Below are positions 10,079-18,517 of a DNA stretch of 64,000 nucleotides, piece after piece. Positions within the stretch are counted from its first letter, which is position 1. The number at the start of each line of letters is the position of its first letter. Source of the DNA: JACMLD01 sp039919885 (GTDB taxonomy: Bacteria > Bacteroidota > Bacteroidia > Chitinophagales > Chitinophagaceae); contig JBDSEV010000008.1 of the NCBI GenBank assembly GCA_039919885.1, positions 12,615 through 76,614 of the forward strand, written 5' to 3'. The translations under genes were made by a program, and so were the position numbers. The notes below the pieces were generated by a model. That model searched no databases. It was not told the origin of the DNA and was given only the letters and a program-made list of their open reading frames with translations.

Positions 10079-11587
10079 ATGGACACGATAATAAGTATTG
10101 AATTAGGAACAAATGCGGTAAGGGTATATGCTTTTGATTTAAAAGGGCAGGTGCTGGCATTTGCAAAGGGCGCATATCCTACTTTCCACCCTTTTCCTGA
10201 CTACAGCGAACAGGACCCGGAACAGATTTTCATTACCATGCTGTTTGTGCTGAAAAACCTGCTCAGTGAAAAAATTCATCCAAAGAAATATAAAGTCGTT
10301 TCCATTTGTTTCAGTGCATCTATGCATACCCTGCTCACCGTAGACAAGCACGGCGTACCACTGGGACCGGTAATGACCTGGGCCGATAGCAGAAGCAAGG
10401 CGGAAGCAAAGGAATTACGTAACGCGCCAATTTCTGAAAAAATTTACCAGGTTACCGGCACGCCCATTCACCCCATGTCGCCGTTGGTAAAAATTCTCTG
10501 GTTAAAGGCGCACGACAATGAGACGTTTCGGGATACCGTCAAATTCATGTCGCTGAAAAGTTATATCATACAACAGTTAACCGGTGCCTGCAAAATAGAT
10601 CTTAGCCTGGCATCCGCTACCGGCTTACTCGATATACATAAAAAAGTATGGGATGAAACAGTATTGGCGTATGCAGGTATTCGGGTTGATCAGCTTCCCG
10701 ATCCGGTTTCAATATCCGATACCTGTGGTAAATTACGGCACCAATACCGGGTATCCCTGGGCTTGAGTGCAGACACCAAAATACTTATTGGATCCAGTGA
10801 CGGCTGTTTTGCTACGCTGGGAGCCGGGGTATGGGCCGAAGACATGGCCACCGTTACCATTGAAGACAGTGCTGCTGTACGGGTAGTTGGTACAACCGTG
10901 TTAATGGATAAAGATCAGCGATTGTTTAACTATGTGCTGGACGACAACCACTATGTTTCAGGCGGCCCATCGAACAGTGGTGGCGTTATCTTTGAATGGT
11001 TTGCAAAACAGTTTGGCGATTTTAAAGAAGCCTACGATTTGGAAGTTTGCATTGAAGATCTGATGGCTGAGGCCGCTGGAGTAGAAGCGGGTTCAGAAAG
11101 ACTTCTTTTCCTGCCTTATCTGCTAGGGGAAAGAGCCCCAATATGGAATGCGAACGCCAGGGGCGTTTTCTTCGGCATTAATATAAACCACGAAAGAAAA
11201 CATTTTGCCAAGGCCGCTATTGAGGGCATCCTGTATGAAATGTATAGTATACAAAGGATGTTGCAAAATCACCGTAACATTAAGCAGATTTCTGTAAATG
11301 GAAGTTTTGCTTCTAAGCCATTTGTTACCCAACTTATCGCAGATATTTTCAATTTGCCGGTTAGCGCAAGTTCCAACGTAAGTAGTGTAAGTCTCGGGGC
11401 ATATCTTTTAAGTGCATCAGAACTTGGCATCTACAATGGTATTACCGAAGCCGCTAAAACAATAAAATTGGCAGAACCTTTCAAGCCGAATAAATACCAC
11501 AATGCTACCTACCAAAAATATTATGCTATTTTCGAAAGCCTTAGTGGTAAACTGAATAGTGACTTTGAAGCCCTTGCAATGTTATAA
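10079..11587 (+). CDS. FGGY-family carbohydrate kinase (gluconokinase/xylulokinase-like)
   Basis: Cytoplasmic sugar or sugar-acid kinase of 502 residues, the normal FGGY length. The first domain opens with IISIELGTNAVRVYAFD, the ATP-phosphate loop. TWADSRSKAEA carries the Asp typical of the sugar pocket, and GSSDGCFATLGAGV marks the start of the second actin-like domain. The CFSAS / HTLLTVDKHG segment resembles the gluconokinase branch. Together with the divergent dehydratase it suggests catabolism of an aldonate or a derived keto-sugar. Which of gluconate, xylulose or another sugar is phosphorylated cannot be fixed from sequence. Confidence 0.9.
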   Translation: MDTIISIELGTNAVRVYAFDLKGQVLAFAKGAYPTFHPFPDYSEQDPEQIFITMLFVLKNLLSEKIHPKKYKVVSICFSASMHTLLTVDKHGVPLGPVMTWADSRSKAEAKELRNAPISEKIYQVTGTPIHPMSPLVKILWLKAHDNETFRDTVKFMSLKSYIIQQLTGACKIDLSLASATGLLDIHKKVWDETVLAYAGIRVDQLPDPVSISDTCGKLRHQYRVSLGLSADTKILIGSSDGCFATLGAGVWAEDMATVTIEDSAAVRVVGTTVLMDKDQRLFNYVLDDNHYVSGGPSNSGGVIFEWFAKQFGDFKEAYDLEVCIEDLMAEAAGVEAGSERLLFLPYLLGERAPIWNANARGVFFGININHERKHFAKAAIEGILYEMYSIQRMLQNHRNIKQISVNGSFASKPFVTQLIADIFNLPVSASSNVSSVSLGAYLLSASELGIYNGITEAAKTIKLAEPFKPNKYHNATYQKYYAIFESLSGKLNSDFEALAML

Positions 11588-11648
11588 CTAGCATCTGCTC
11601 ATGAATGTTCCAGTCAGACCAGTTTCTTTTGAAACGTTCTGCTGTTGC

Positions 11649-12050
11649 TTACTTACTTCTTTTTAAAAAATAGTCCGTAGAATTTTTGTTGGCGGTGCCT
11701 TCCAGCGCGAGTTCCGTGTCTGTAATGGAATCGATCTTGTATTTCCACAGGCTGCCATTAACGATTACGTACAGGTTGTTCCTGACAGCATCATAATTCC
11801 ATACACCTTCTGAACCTTTTTTGTCAGTAAAAATGATATAGCCGTTTGCCAAAAACTGGATGGAGGAGTCGGCATCAGGCGGAAAGCAGTCCATTTTTTT
11901 AGATCCTTTTGCAAAATTGGTTTCCCATTTATGACAAAGCAGGTCAACCATCTTTTTTTTATCTCTTGCCTGGCCATGTGAAAGGAAAGGCAAAGCCAGC
12001 AAAACTACGAACAACATAAGAAGGCTGGTGCGGTACTTTATTGTATGCAT
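11649..12050 (-). CDS. Small secreted lipocalin-like protein of unknown function
   Basis: 133 residues with a Sec signal peptide (about 1-27, ending SHGQA). The mature part reads like the small beta-sheet lipocalin-like domain common in Bacteroidota: HKWET at the start, a central FLANGYIIFTDKKGSEGVWNY stretch, and alternating hydrophobic strands to the end. Such proteins are exported, and their role is usually unknown. It is convergent with the FGGY kinase gene (61 bases between stops) and stands alone on its strand. Confidence 0.75.
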   Translation of the reverse strand: MHTIKYRTSLLMLFVVLLALPFLSHGQARDKKKMVDLLCHKWETNFAKGSKKMDCFPPDADSSIQFLANGYIIFTDKKGSEGVWNYDAVRNNLYVIVNGSLWKYKIDSITDTELALEGTANKNSTDYFLKRSK

Positions 12051-12289
12051 GAGCTTGGGTTTATTATCCGGTGCTTTGCCTGCGGGTAAAGCGCTTGTGG
12101 AATTTAATCTGGTGTAAATCTAAAACACTTTTGGCGCATAACAACTGCCCTCTTATGCCTGCGTTCCGGCAATAAAACGACATACCGCGCAACAGGCGGT
12201 AAATGGGCACCATAGATTTAATAGAAAGGAGAACAATACAGGGTGGGTGGCAAAACAATCGGTCCGGTGGAAAATACCGTTTCTTTTCA

Positions 12290-14575
12290 TCATCGCTGTT
12301 TTTCAGCGATTCCTTCCAGATCCACTTCCTCATGTCCCGTACGATTTTTATTAAATGGAAACGTGATCAGTATTCTCAGGCCGCCATCATTTTTCAGGTG
12401 AAGCGTTCCTTCCAGCTGCCGTGCCAAACCCGTGATCAGGTTCATGCCCAGGGATTTGCTTTTTAGAACGTTCACGTTGTCAGGTAGCCCCCTGCCATTG
12501 TCGGCCACTTCCAGGTGGATCTGATCGTCCGCAGCAACGGTCAGCGAAATCCGTATCAGTCCCTCGCTATTTTTACTAAACGCGTATTTAATAGAATTTG
12601 TAATTGCTTCATTCAGAATCAGGCCAACAGGCACTGCCTGGGATACATTCAGGCTAACTGGTTCAACAGCTTGTTCAAAACATATATCGGCGTTTGCGTT
12701 GAAAATATCTTTGAGGTAGCTGGCCAGCTCATTAATGTAACCTTGCATATCAATCATGCAAACCTTTTCGGACTGATATAGTTTTTGATGTATTAGCGCC
12801 ATTGCGTACATCCTGCGCTGACTGTCCCTGATAGCTAGTTTGGCTGGCCCATTGTCCAAAAAGGCAGACTGGGTATTCAATAAACTGATAACCATTTGCA
12901 GGTTGTTTTTCACGCGGTGATGTACTTCTTTAACCAACCATTCCTTTTCTATTACCAGCCGTTGCAGCATCTCATTTTTGGCGGAAATTACATTGCTGCT
13001 TTTTTGTTTATCCCTGAACCTGCGATAAAGCAATGCAATAATTACCAGCAACAATCCCAGGCCGCCAATCGAAAAATGTCTTGCCATATCTGCCCTTTGC
13101 AGCCCGCTTTGCTGCAATTCATTTTTTTGATTAAGCAATACAATGTCCTGGTCTTTAATTTTTATTTCATTTTTATTCTTTTGCGTTTCATACTCCACTT
13201 CCATCTGTTGCATTTCACGGCTGCTCGTTTCATCAAAAAGGGAATCGTGCAGGTGCTGAAACTTTAAAAGGTTGGCAATCGCAGACCTGGTTGATCCGGT
13301 TGCGGTATCAAGCCGGAACGCGAGGTAATAATTGTCTCTTATCCTGGCCGGATCATCCAGCTTTCGGCTTAAGGAATCTATTTTATGAAGGTAGATTCCA
13401 GCTGCCGAAAATTGCCTCGATTCAAGGTAATAACCGATGAGCAACTGGTAAAAGTCATTTACCACCTGTGCTCTTGGCATATGCACCTTAATTTGTTCCA
13501 ATATCTGGTTACAGTGTATGCCGGTCTCCGGGTATTCCTTCAGCGCAAAATAAATGCTTGCATAGCACAGGGAAGTAAGTATGTAACCCTCTTCTGATGT
13601 GGGCACCAGCAATTCTTTGGGAATACTTTTCATCAATTCCAGCGCCTCCCTTGGTTTTTTTAGTTCGATATAATTACGCACCATATTATTCATGACCAAT
13701 AATACGTCGGAGTTGTTTTTATATTTTTCCGAAATCCGTAACGCCGTCTTATAGTAGCCGATAGCACGCTGTCTTTCCTTTAAATGACACAGGGTGATTG
13801 CCATATAGTTGTTGATTTGGCAATACGATAAACTGGAGTCTTTTACTCTTTCGGCATCCCTGAGGGCCATTAAACAATAATCCAGGGCGAGCTTGTAATT
13901 TCCCCGCAGATAGTAATACCTGTTATACAATATATATACACCCGAAAGCTTTGGGTAGTGTATTGATTCATATAATTTGAGGGAAAGATTGAGCGTCTCC
14001 AGCACTTTTGATCGCTGCTCATTTATCTCGTATAAATCTGCGAGGTATTTGAGGCTGTTGGCGTGCGCTTCTATATACTTCGACTGTCCAAAACACCGGA
14101 CAGCAAGTTCTACTAACCGGATTTTTTCCACCAGGGTCGTACGGTCAGTATAAGGATAGTAATCTGACAGGTTGAAGTACGCTTTGCCCAAATAGTATTG
14201 GTTTTTGCTGTTGCTTAGCAGGTTTACCGCTTGCCAGGCCATCTCTTTGGCCTGCTTGTCCTGTTTTCGTTCCTTTGCAAGCATTGAACCGATTAGGATT
14301 TGATATGCTGCAATATCGGCAGATTGAACGGCTGCGTTAATCAGCTCCACTTTTCTTAAACAATCAGCCGCATAGGTAAGATCACGCCGGTCGTCACCAG
14401 TCTTAACAATGTAAGATTCTGCGAGCCGGAAAAGTATGTCCACACGCACCGAATCCGGCAGCGGCCTGTTCAGCACCAAACGCAGTGAATCCGTCTGCGA
14501 ACTGCTGAGGTCCTGGCTATAACCAGTCGCTGTTCCTAACAGCAACCCTATAAGGAACATCAACCGGCTACGCAT
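12290..14575 (-). CDS. TPR-containing membrane sensor histidine kinase (HisKA_2 type)
   Basis: 761 residues. Signal peptide 1-21, then about 400 residues of TPR-like helical repeats outside the membrane (about 45-440), a coiled coil (about 450-500), one membrane helix (about 501-518), and a cytoplasmic kinase core. The phosphorylation box is KEVHHRVKNNLQM (His552 or His553), of the HisKA_2/HWE-like class. The ATPase domain shows LNEAITNSIKYAF (Asn655, Asn660) and ADNGRGLP (691-698). No response regulator is encoded next to it, so it is an orphan kinase here. The signal it senses is unknown. Confidence 0.92.
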   Translation of the reverse strand: MRSRLMFLIGLLLGTATGYSQDLSSSQTDSLRLVLNRPLPDSVRVDILFRLAESYIVKTGDDRRDLTYAADCLRKVELINAAVQSADIAAYQILIGSMLAKERKQDKQAKEMAWQAVNLLSNSKNQYYLGKAYFNLSDYYPYTDRTTLVEKIRLVELAVRCFGQSKYIEAHANSLKYLADLYEINEQRSKVLETLNLSLKLYESIHYPKLSGVYILYNRYYYLRGNYKLALDYCLMALRDAERVKDSSLSYCQINNYMAITLCHLKERQRAIGYYKTALRISEKYKNNSDVLLVMNNMVRNYIELKKPREALELMKSIPKELLVPTSEEGYILTSLCYASIYFALKEYPETGIHCNQILEQIKVHMPRAQVVNDFYQLLIGYYLESRQFSAAGIYLHKIDSLSRKLDDPARIRDNYYLAFRLDTATGSTRSAIANLLKFQHLHDSLFDETSSREMQQMEVEYETQKNKNEIKIKDQDIVLLNQKNELQQSGLQRADMARHFSIGGLGLLLVIIALLYRRFRDKQKSSNVISAKNEMLQRLVIEKEWLVKEVHHRVKNNLQMVISLLNTQSAFLDNGPAKLAIRDSQRRMYAMALIHQKLYQSEKVCMIDMQGYINELASYLKDIFNANADICFEQAVEPVSLNVSQAVPVGLILNEAITNSIKYAFSKNSEGLIRISLTVAADDQIHLEVADNGRGLPDNVNVLKSKSLGMNLITGLARQLEGTLHLKNDGGLRILITFPFNKNRTGHEEVDLEGIAEKQR

Positions 14576-15134
14576 ATTTTTAAATCGTCTTGTTAAATAA
14601 TTAATTCATCCACCAGCTGCTGCGCGAAAACAATCCAATTTTGCGGGTTTGATTCATGTTAGTATGTTGCCTTGCTGCCATATTATTTGAAAAAGGAAAC
14701 AGCACCATGGGTGTCATTGCCATTAATTAACCGTACCACAAAAGCCGGCAACCGGAACGATGTACTTTAATTTACCGTGGTCAACAAGTTGCATTTATTT
14801 AGCGTGTTTTAATGGGAGGTTGACTGGGGGAGTTGCCCGTTGTAATCATGCAACCCCCATGTGAAGTCAGGATGTATAGCTGGATGATCACCATTGCGCA
14901 TAGCTATATTTTTTTCCTCAGGGACATGTAACAAGAAGCAACTCTTTTATTATTGTGCGCATTGTGCTGTTTTGAAAATGATTGTACTGACAGGCGTAAA
15001 AATACCGTCCATCAATAGCGGAAGCAATGTAGCATCTACGGAAATTGATATATGTTTTATCGGTAAAAATTTTCATGCGCTTGAAAATCTGTGTGTGGCA
15101 AATGAAATCTCCATTGAAATCCTTTATAGGGGCA
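14576..15134. other. Gene-free region upstream of yceI
   Basis: No supported gene. ORFs in this stretch lack family resemblance. One imperfect hairpin is visible at 14826-14858: GGGGG, a 2-base bulge, TTGC, pairing with GCAACCCCC. It has no U-tract and its role is unknown. Confidence 0.4.
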
Positions 15135-15165
15135 TTGAAAAAGTCGCCTGTCACAGGTAGTTTTG
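15135..15165 (+). promoter_or_regulatory. Bacteroidota-type promoter of the YceI gene
   Basis: TTG at 15135-15137, a 20-base spacer, then TAGTTTTG at 15158-15165. This is an exact match to the TTG-N17-23-TAnnTTTG consensus of Bacteroidota housekeeping promoters. Transcription would start about 10 bases before the ATG at 15183, which also argues against the longer ORF start upstream at 15045. Confidence 0.6.
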
Positions 15166-15182
15166 GTTTTAAAACATTAGGT

Positions 15183-15719
15183 ATGGATACTGTTAAATGG
15201 ATACTTGACCCGGCACACAGCGAAATTACCTTCAAAGTAAGGCATCTTATGATTTCAACGGTCACCGGGAGTTTTAGAAAATTCGACCTCGTTGTAGAAA
15301 CGGAAGGCGACGATTTTCTCACAACCACTAATTTGCAATTGACGGTCGAAACTGATTCGGTTAGCACGAACAATGATGCCCGGGATCACCACCTTAAATC
15401 AGCTGACTTTTTCGATGTGAAAGAATTTCCTTTGTTCCGGTTCTCGGGCAAAAGGGTCTTTATGGATGGTGAATCCATGCTGCTGGAAGGTGCTTTAACA
15501 TTAAAAGGAATCACAAAGCTGGTAACTGCGGCTGTTGATTTTGCGGGTTTAACGATTGATTCTTACAGGCAAACGAAGGCAGGATTTAGTGTTACCGGTA
15601 AACTTAACAGGAAAGATTTTGGACTTCAATGGGGTGCCTTAACAGAAGCTGGTAAGGTGGTAGTAAGTGATGAAGTTAAGTTTGATGCAGAAATTCAGCT
15701 AATCAGGCAAGTGTTGTGA
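15183..15719 (+). CDS. YceI-family lipid-binding protein
   Basis: 178 residues. YceI proteins are lipocalin-like beta-barrels that bind isoprenoid or other lipids, often linked to stress. The family pattern is clear: WILDPAHSEITFKVRHLM at the start, then TGSFRKFD, the central DHHLKSADFFDVKEFP signature, LTLKGITK, and NRKDFGLQW near the end. I start at 15183 because the family begins right there with M-x-x-x-x-W-x-L-D-P-x-H-S and a consensus promoter lies just upstream. The ORF extends in frame to 15045, but that part is not family-like. No signal peptide, so this copy is probably cytoplasmic. Confidence 0.93.
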   Translation: MDTVKWILDPAHSEITFKVRHLMISTVTGSFRKFDLVVETEGDDFLTTTNLQLTVETDSVSTNNDARDHHLKSADFFDVKEFPLFRFSGKRVFMDGESMLLEGALTLKGITKLVTAAVDFAGLTIDSYRQTKAGFSVTGKLNRKDFGLQWGALTEAGKVVVSDEVKFDAEIQLIRQVL

Positions 15720-15829
15720 GCATGCCGCCGCGGATGCTGCTACTATCCAGGCGATTTTTTTGTTTCGCTGGATATAGAATTATGAACCTGCCCATTGCTA
15801 AAAACTTTAATTAATAAAAAACAATTATT

Positions 15830-16273
15830 ATGGCTTCAAGATTTTTGATGGGCAAGGTGCAGCCCGACGCTTATAAAGCAATGAGTGCACTGGATAAGTA
15901 CATTGCCAGCACGTCCATACAACCACCGCATCGTGAGCTGATTAAAATACGTGCATCGCAGATCAATGGTTGCGCGTATTGCGTAAATCATCATACTCGC
16001 GATGCGCGGAAACTCGGTGAAACGGAGCAACGCATATATTTATTAAGCGTTTGGCGGGAAGCCGGGGGTCTTTTTACTGAAGAGGAGAAATTGTTGCTGG
16101 AAATGACCGAAGAAATCACCCTGATAAATCTGCATGGCCTGGGCAATGAATTATATGAAAAATCAATCAGCCTGTTGGGCGAAACAAAAACAGCTGAAGT
16201 AATTATGGCAATTATTACCATCAATGCATGGAACCGCATTGGTGTTAGTTTGAACATGCATCCGGAACTGTAG
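15830..16273 (+). CDS. Carboxymuconolactone decarboxylase / AhpD-like family protein
   Basis: 147 residues, all helical. It has the AhpD-type redox centre Cys48-x-x-Cys51-x-x-x-His55 inside NGCAYCVNHHTRDARKLG. Members are peroxidase-linked disulfide reductases or alkylperoxidase-like proteins, and many in this size class are of unknown substrate. It follows yceI by 110 bases on the same strand, consistent with an oxidative-stress theme. A rho-independent terminator-like hairpin follows at 16312. Confidence 0.92.
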   Translation: MASRFLMGKVQPDAYKAMSALDKYIASTSIQPPHRELIKIRASQINGCAYCVNHHTRDARKLGETEQRIYLLSVWREAGGLFTEEEKLLLEMTEEITLINLHGLGNELYEKSISLLGETKTAEVIMAIITINAWNRIGVSLNMHPEL

Positions 16274-16311
16274 TTGAAAGTGTTTTGAGCGCGGTACCGG
16301 GAGATTTCTTT

Positions 16312-16341
16312 AAGCCAGCACCCGATTGCTGGTTTATTTTA
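16312..16341 (+). terminator. Probable terminator after the AhpD-like gene
   Basis: AAGCCAGCA (16312-16320) pairs with TGCTGGTTT (16327-16335), including one G-T pair, around a 6-base loop, followed by ATTTTATT. The U-tract is only moderate. Confidence 0.55.
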
Positions 16342-16655
16342 TTGCTGTAAAAGATACAATGATTGCTATTATGTGGACATTGTTACAGGATGTGATACGT
16401 GTAATTTTATGCTATCGAAATTATATGACGAAGTTATAAGGGGCTCCTTTTCCTGAACCTACCAGCACCCCTGTACTTGCTTACAGTTCAAACCGGCAAT
16501 AAACTACGCATGCGTTCGAATGAAGCAGTTTGATAAGGGCGATGCGATTGTTCGATTGGTTGCATTATAATTTTAACGTTACCAACACCTATCAAGATAT
16601 GCATGCGGATAAAAGCAGCTAAACAAATAATTATTTCACATTAAACATCGTTAAA
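16342..16655. other. Gene-free region with a weak promoter match
   Basis: No gene seen. A near-consensus promoter for the hydrolase at 16656 may be TTG at 16549-16551, 17 bases, then TAATTTTA at 16569-16576 (7 of 8 positions). Confidence 0.3.
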
Positions 16656-17414
16656 ATGAAAAAGTCAATGCAATTTCTTTCCGTTTTATTTTTTGCAAAC
16701 TTGCTATTTCTTTCGGCTGGCGCCCAGGCCGGTGCAAAGAACATCGTGATTGTTCATGGCGCATTTGCAGACGGGTCTACCTGGGAAAACGTCTTCAAGA
16801 TATTAACTGCAAAAGGATACAATGTGAGTATGGTACAGAATCCCCTCACTTCGCTGGAAGATGATGTGGCAGCAACGGAACGCGTACTTGACAGGCAGGT
16901 TGGCCCGGTTATATTGGTTGGCCATTCATGGGGCGGAAGCGTTATTACGCAGGCGGGCGTTCATCCAAAAGTGGTGAGCCTTGTATACGTGGCTGCATTT
17001 GCACCAAAAGTTGGGGAAACAACGGTCGATCTCATTCAAACGGCGCCAGCGGCTCCTGAAAATGGGATTCTTCCGCCGGATGATAAGGGCTTTGTATGGT
17101 ATGATAAAGCGAAATTTCACGCTGGCTTTGCGGCAGAGCAATCGCAGGAGAAATCCGATTTTATGTTTGCCTCGCAGGGTCCGGTTGCAGTGAAGGGTTT
17201 TATAACACCGCTTACCCAGGCAGCATGGACCACCAAACCTTCTTATGCAATTGTAGCCACAGAAGATAAAAGTATTAATCCGGAGATTGAACGCAGTATG
17301 TATAAAAGAGCGAATGCTATTGTTACAGAGTTGAAAGGAAGCCACACGCTGTTTATTTCAAAGGCAAAGGAAGTAGCTGCCGTAATAGAAACTGCCGCTA
17401 AGGCTGCTAAATAG
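16656..17414 (+). CDS. Secreted alpha/beta hydrolase
   Basis: 252 residues with a Sec signal peptide (1-25, ending GAQAGA). The hydrolase fold is clear: oxyanion region IVHGAFADGSTW, nucleophile elbow GHSWGG with Ser91, acid Asp204 in ATEDKSI, and His230 in KGSHTLF. This small EstC/salicylate-esterase-like subfamily includes many uncharacterised exported esterases. The substrate is unknown. It is a single-gene unit, convergent with the globin gene. Confidence 0.9.
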   Translation: MKKSMQFLSVLFFANLLFLSAGAQAGAKNIVIVHGAFADGSTWENVFKILTAKGYNVSMVQNPLTSLEDDVAATERVLDRQVGPVILVGHSWGGSVITQAGVHPKVVSLVYVAAFAPKVGETTVDLIQTAPAAPENGILPPDDKGFVWYDKAKFHAGFAAEQSQEKSDFMFASQGPVAVKGFITPLTQAAWTTKPSYAIVATEDKSINPEIERSMYKRANAIVTELKGSHTLFISKAKEVAAVIETAAKAAK

Positions 17415-17902
17415 CGGGGTAGAAGTGTTGTCGAAATGCTTTTGAACATGAGATTTAATGGCATTAAACAGGTGGTATCGACAGTCATATCATTCCTGCT
17501 GCTGCTGCATGCGGCGGCGCTACACAATGCTACGTTTATTGTTTCTCGCTGAAAAATAAGCACCACGCAACAGCCCGGCGTTTCAAAAGAGCTGTAGCAA
17601 TGAAGCATGGATGTATACAGGCAGTAGCGGAAGATACTGCCTGTATACTGTTTCTTCAAAACTTTGGATTGCTGGCGCTGAAGGCACAGCAAGCAAGCAG
17701 CTTGATGAGAGAACTGCGACGAAACCGGCCCGTTTACCTTGACTAACTTTATTGAGGCGTGTATTTGGATTGGCGTTTTTTTGGTATTGGCAAAGCGGAG
17801 CCTGATTAACCAACGCAATTTTTTGCTTTACGGCAATTAACAGGGCGCAATCATTCCAGAAATATACCTATCGCCAGCAGGTTCATGCATGTATGAAAAT
17901 GT
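17415..17902. other. Gene-free region between convergent hydrolase and globin genes
   Basis: 488 bases. An open reading frame on the minus strand overlaps the hydrolase here but has no coding character. The only strong element is the perfect 14-base inverted repeat at 17613-17648. Confidence 0.5.
17613..17648. terminator. Perfect 14-base inverted repeat, possible bidirectional terminator
   Basis: GTATACAGGCAGTA (17613-17626), 8-base loop, TACTGCCTGTATAC (17635-17648), with no mismatch. It lies about 200 bases after the hydrolase stop and 255 bases after the globin stop, between convergent genes. The plus-strand tail is TGTTTCTTC, a weak U-run, so terminator function is plausible but not certain. 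Confidence 0.45.
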
Positions 17903-18328
17903 TTACGCTATTACCTGCTCCTTTGAAGCCGCCATCATTGCACCGGCCAATGTTGTGTATACTTCAGTCCAGGCTACAGCGAGTTCGTCATTCCAATGGG
18001 CTCCCAGGCCTTTTTGTAATGTCCACAACAAGGCGCTGCCCACAATTGCATATTGATCATCCGTTACGCCGTATTGCACATGCCGCCTGGCAAGCTTGGT
18101 TACTTCGTCCAGTATGTCTTCAATCTTATCCAGCTTCGCTATGATGTACGAAAGCATGGTTAACAATTTCCTTGACTGTTCCGGCACCGAACCGTTCCGG
18201 AACATTGGCCTGATCGCCGGCGACAATTCAAATAATCGATTGTAAAATAAGCCGCCCACTGTTTCCATTTCGAGCGTTGCGACAATCTTCCAGCTGTTTT
18301 TTACCAGGTTGATGTTGTTTCTTGTCAT
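17903..18328 (-). CDS. Single-domain globin (flavohemoglobin-type)
   Basis: 141 residues, only the haem domain with no reductase. The likely proximal haem ligand is His83 in RRHVQYGV. The distal pocket has Tyr29 (LFYNRLF, position B10) and Gln51, the pair found in nitric-oxide-detoxifying flavohemoglobin heads. Members bind oxygen or nitric oxide in the cytoplasm. It is expressed alone and convergent with the hydrolase gene. A link to stress is suggested by the YceI and AhpD-like genes nearby. Confidence 0.92.
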   Translation of the reverse strand: MTRNNINLVKNSWKIVATLEMETVGGLFYNRLFELSPAIRPMFRNGSVPEQSRKLLTMLSYIIAKLDKIEDILDEVTKLARRHVQYGVTDDQYAIVGSALLWTLQKGLGAHWNDELAVAWTEVYTTLAGAMMAASKEQVIA

Positions 18329-18517
18329 TTTATTATTTATTTGTTAACGATATTTTTTAAAATTTTCATGATGAAGGTGGCGGCAATTTCCTGGTCGTAA
18401 AAAATAGGTTTTGGGTTTTGTTATGGTTGGTGCCAAACCTGATAATTAGGATGAAGCCAAAGACTTAGCACCGGCGTTGCGGGCCAACTGTACAACTTTG
18501 GATAGAATGATGATTTG

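Noticed and set aside
14826..14858. Imperfect hairpin as a riboswitch or terminator
   Set aside because: The stem has a bulge, no U-tract and lies more than 300 bases from the next gene start; no riboswitch motif recognised.
15045..15182. N-terminal extension of the YceI ORF
   Set aside because: The added 46 residues are not family-like, and a consensus promoter (15135-15165) lies inside this stretch, so the true start is 15183.
17243..17818. 191-residue minus-strand ORF
   Set aside because: It overlaps the hydrolase gene antisense and has no domain resemblance; composition is that of a shadow frame.
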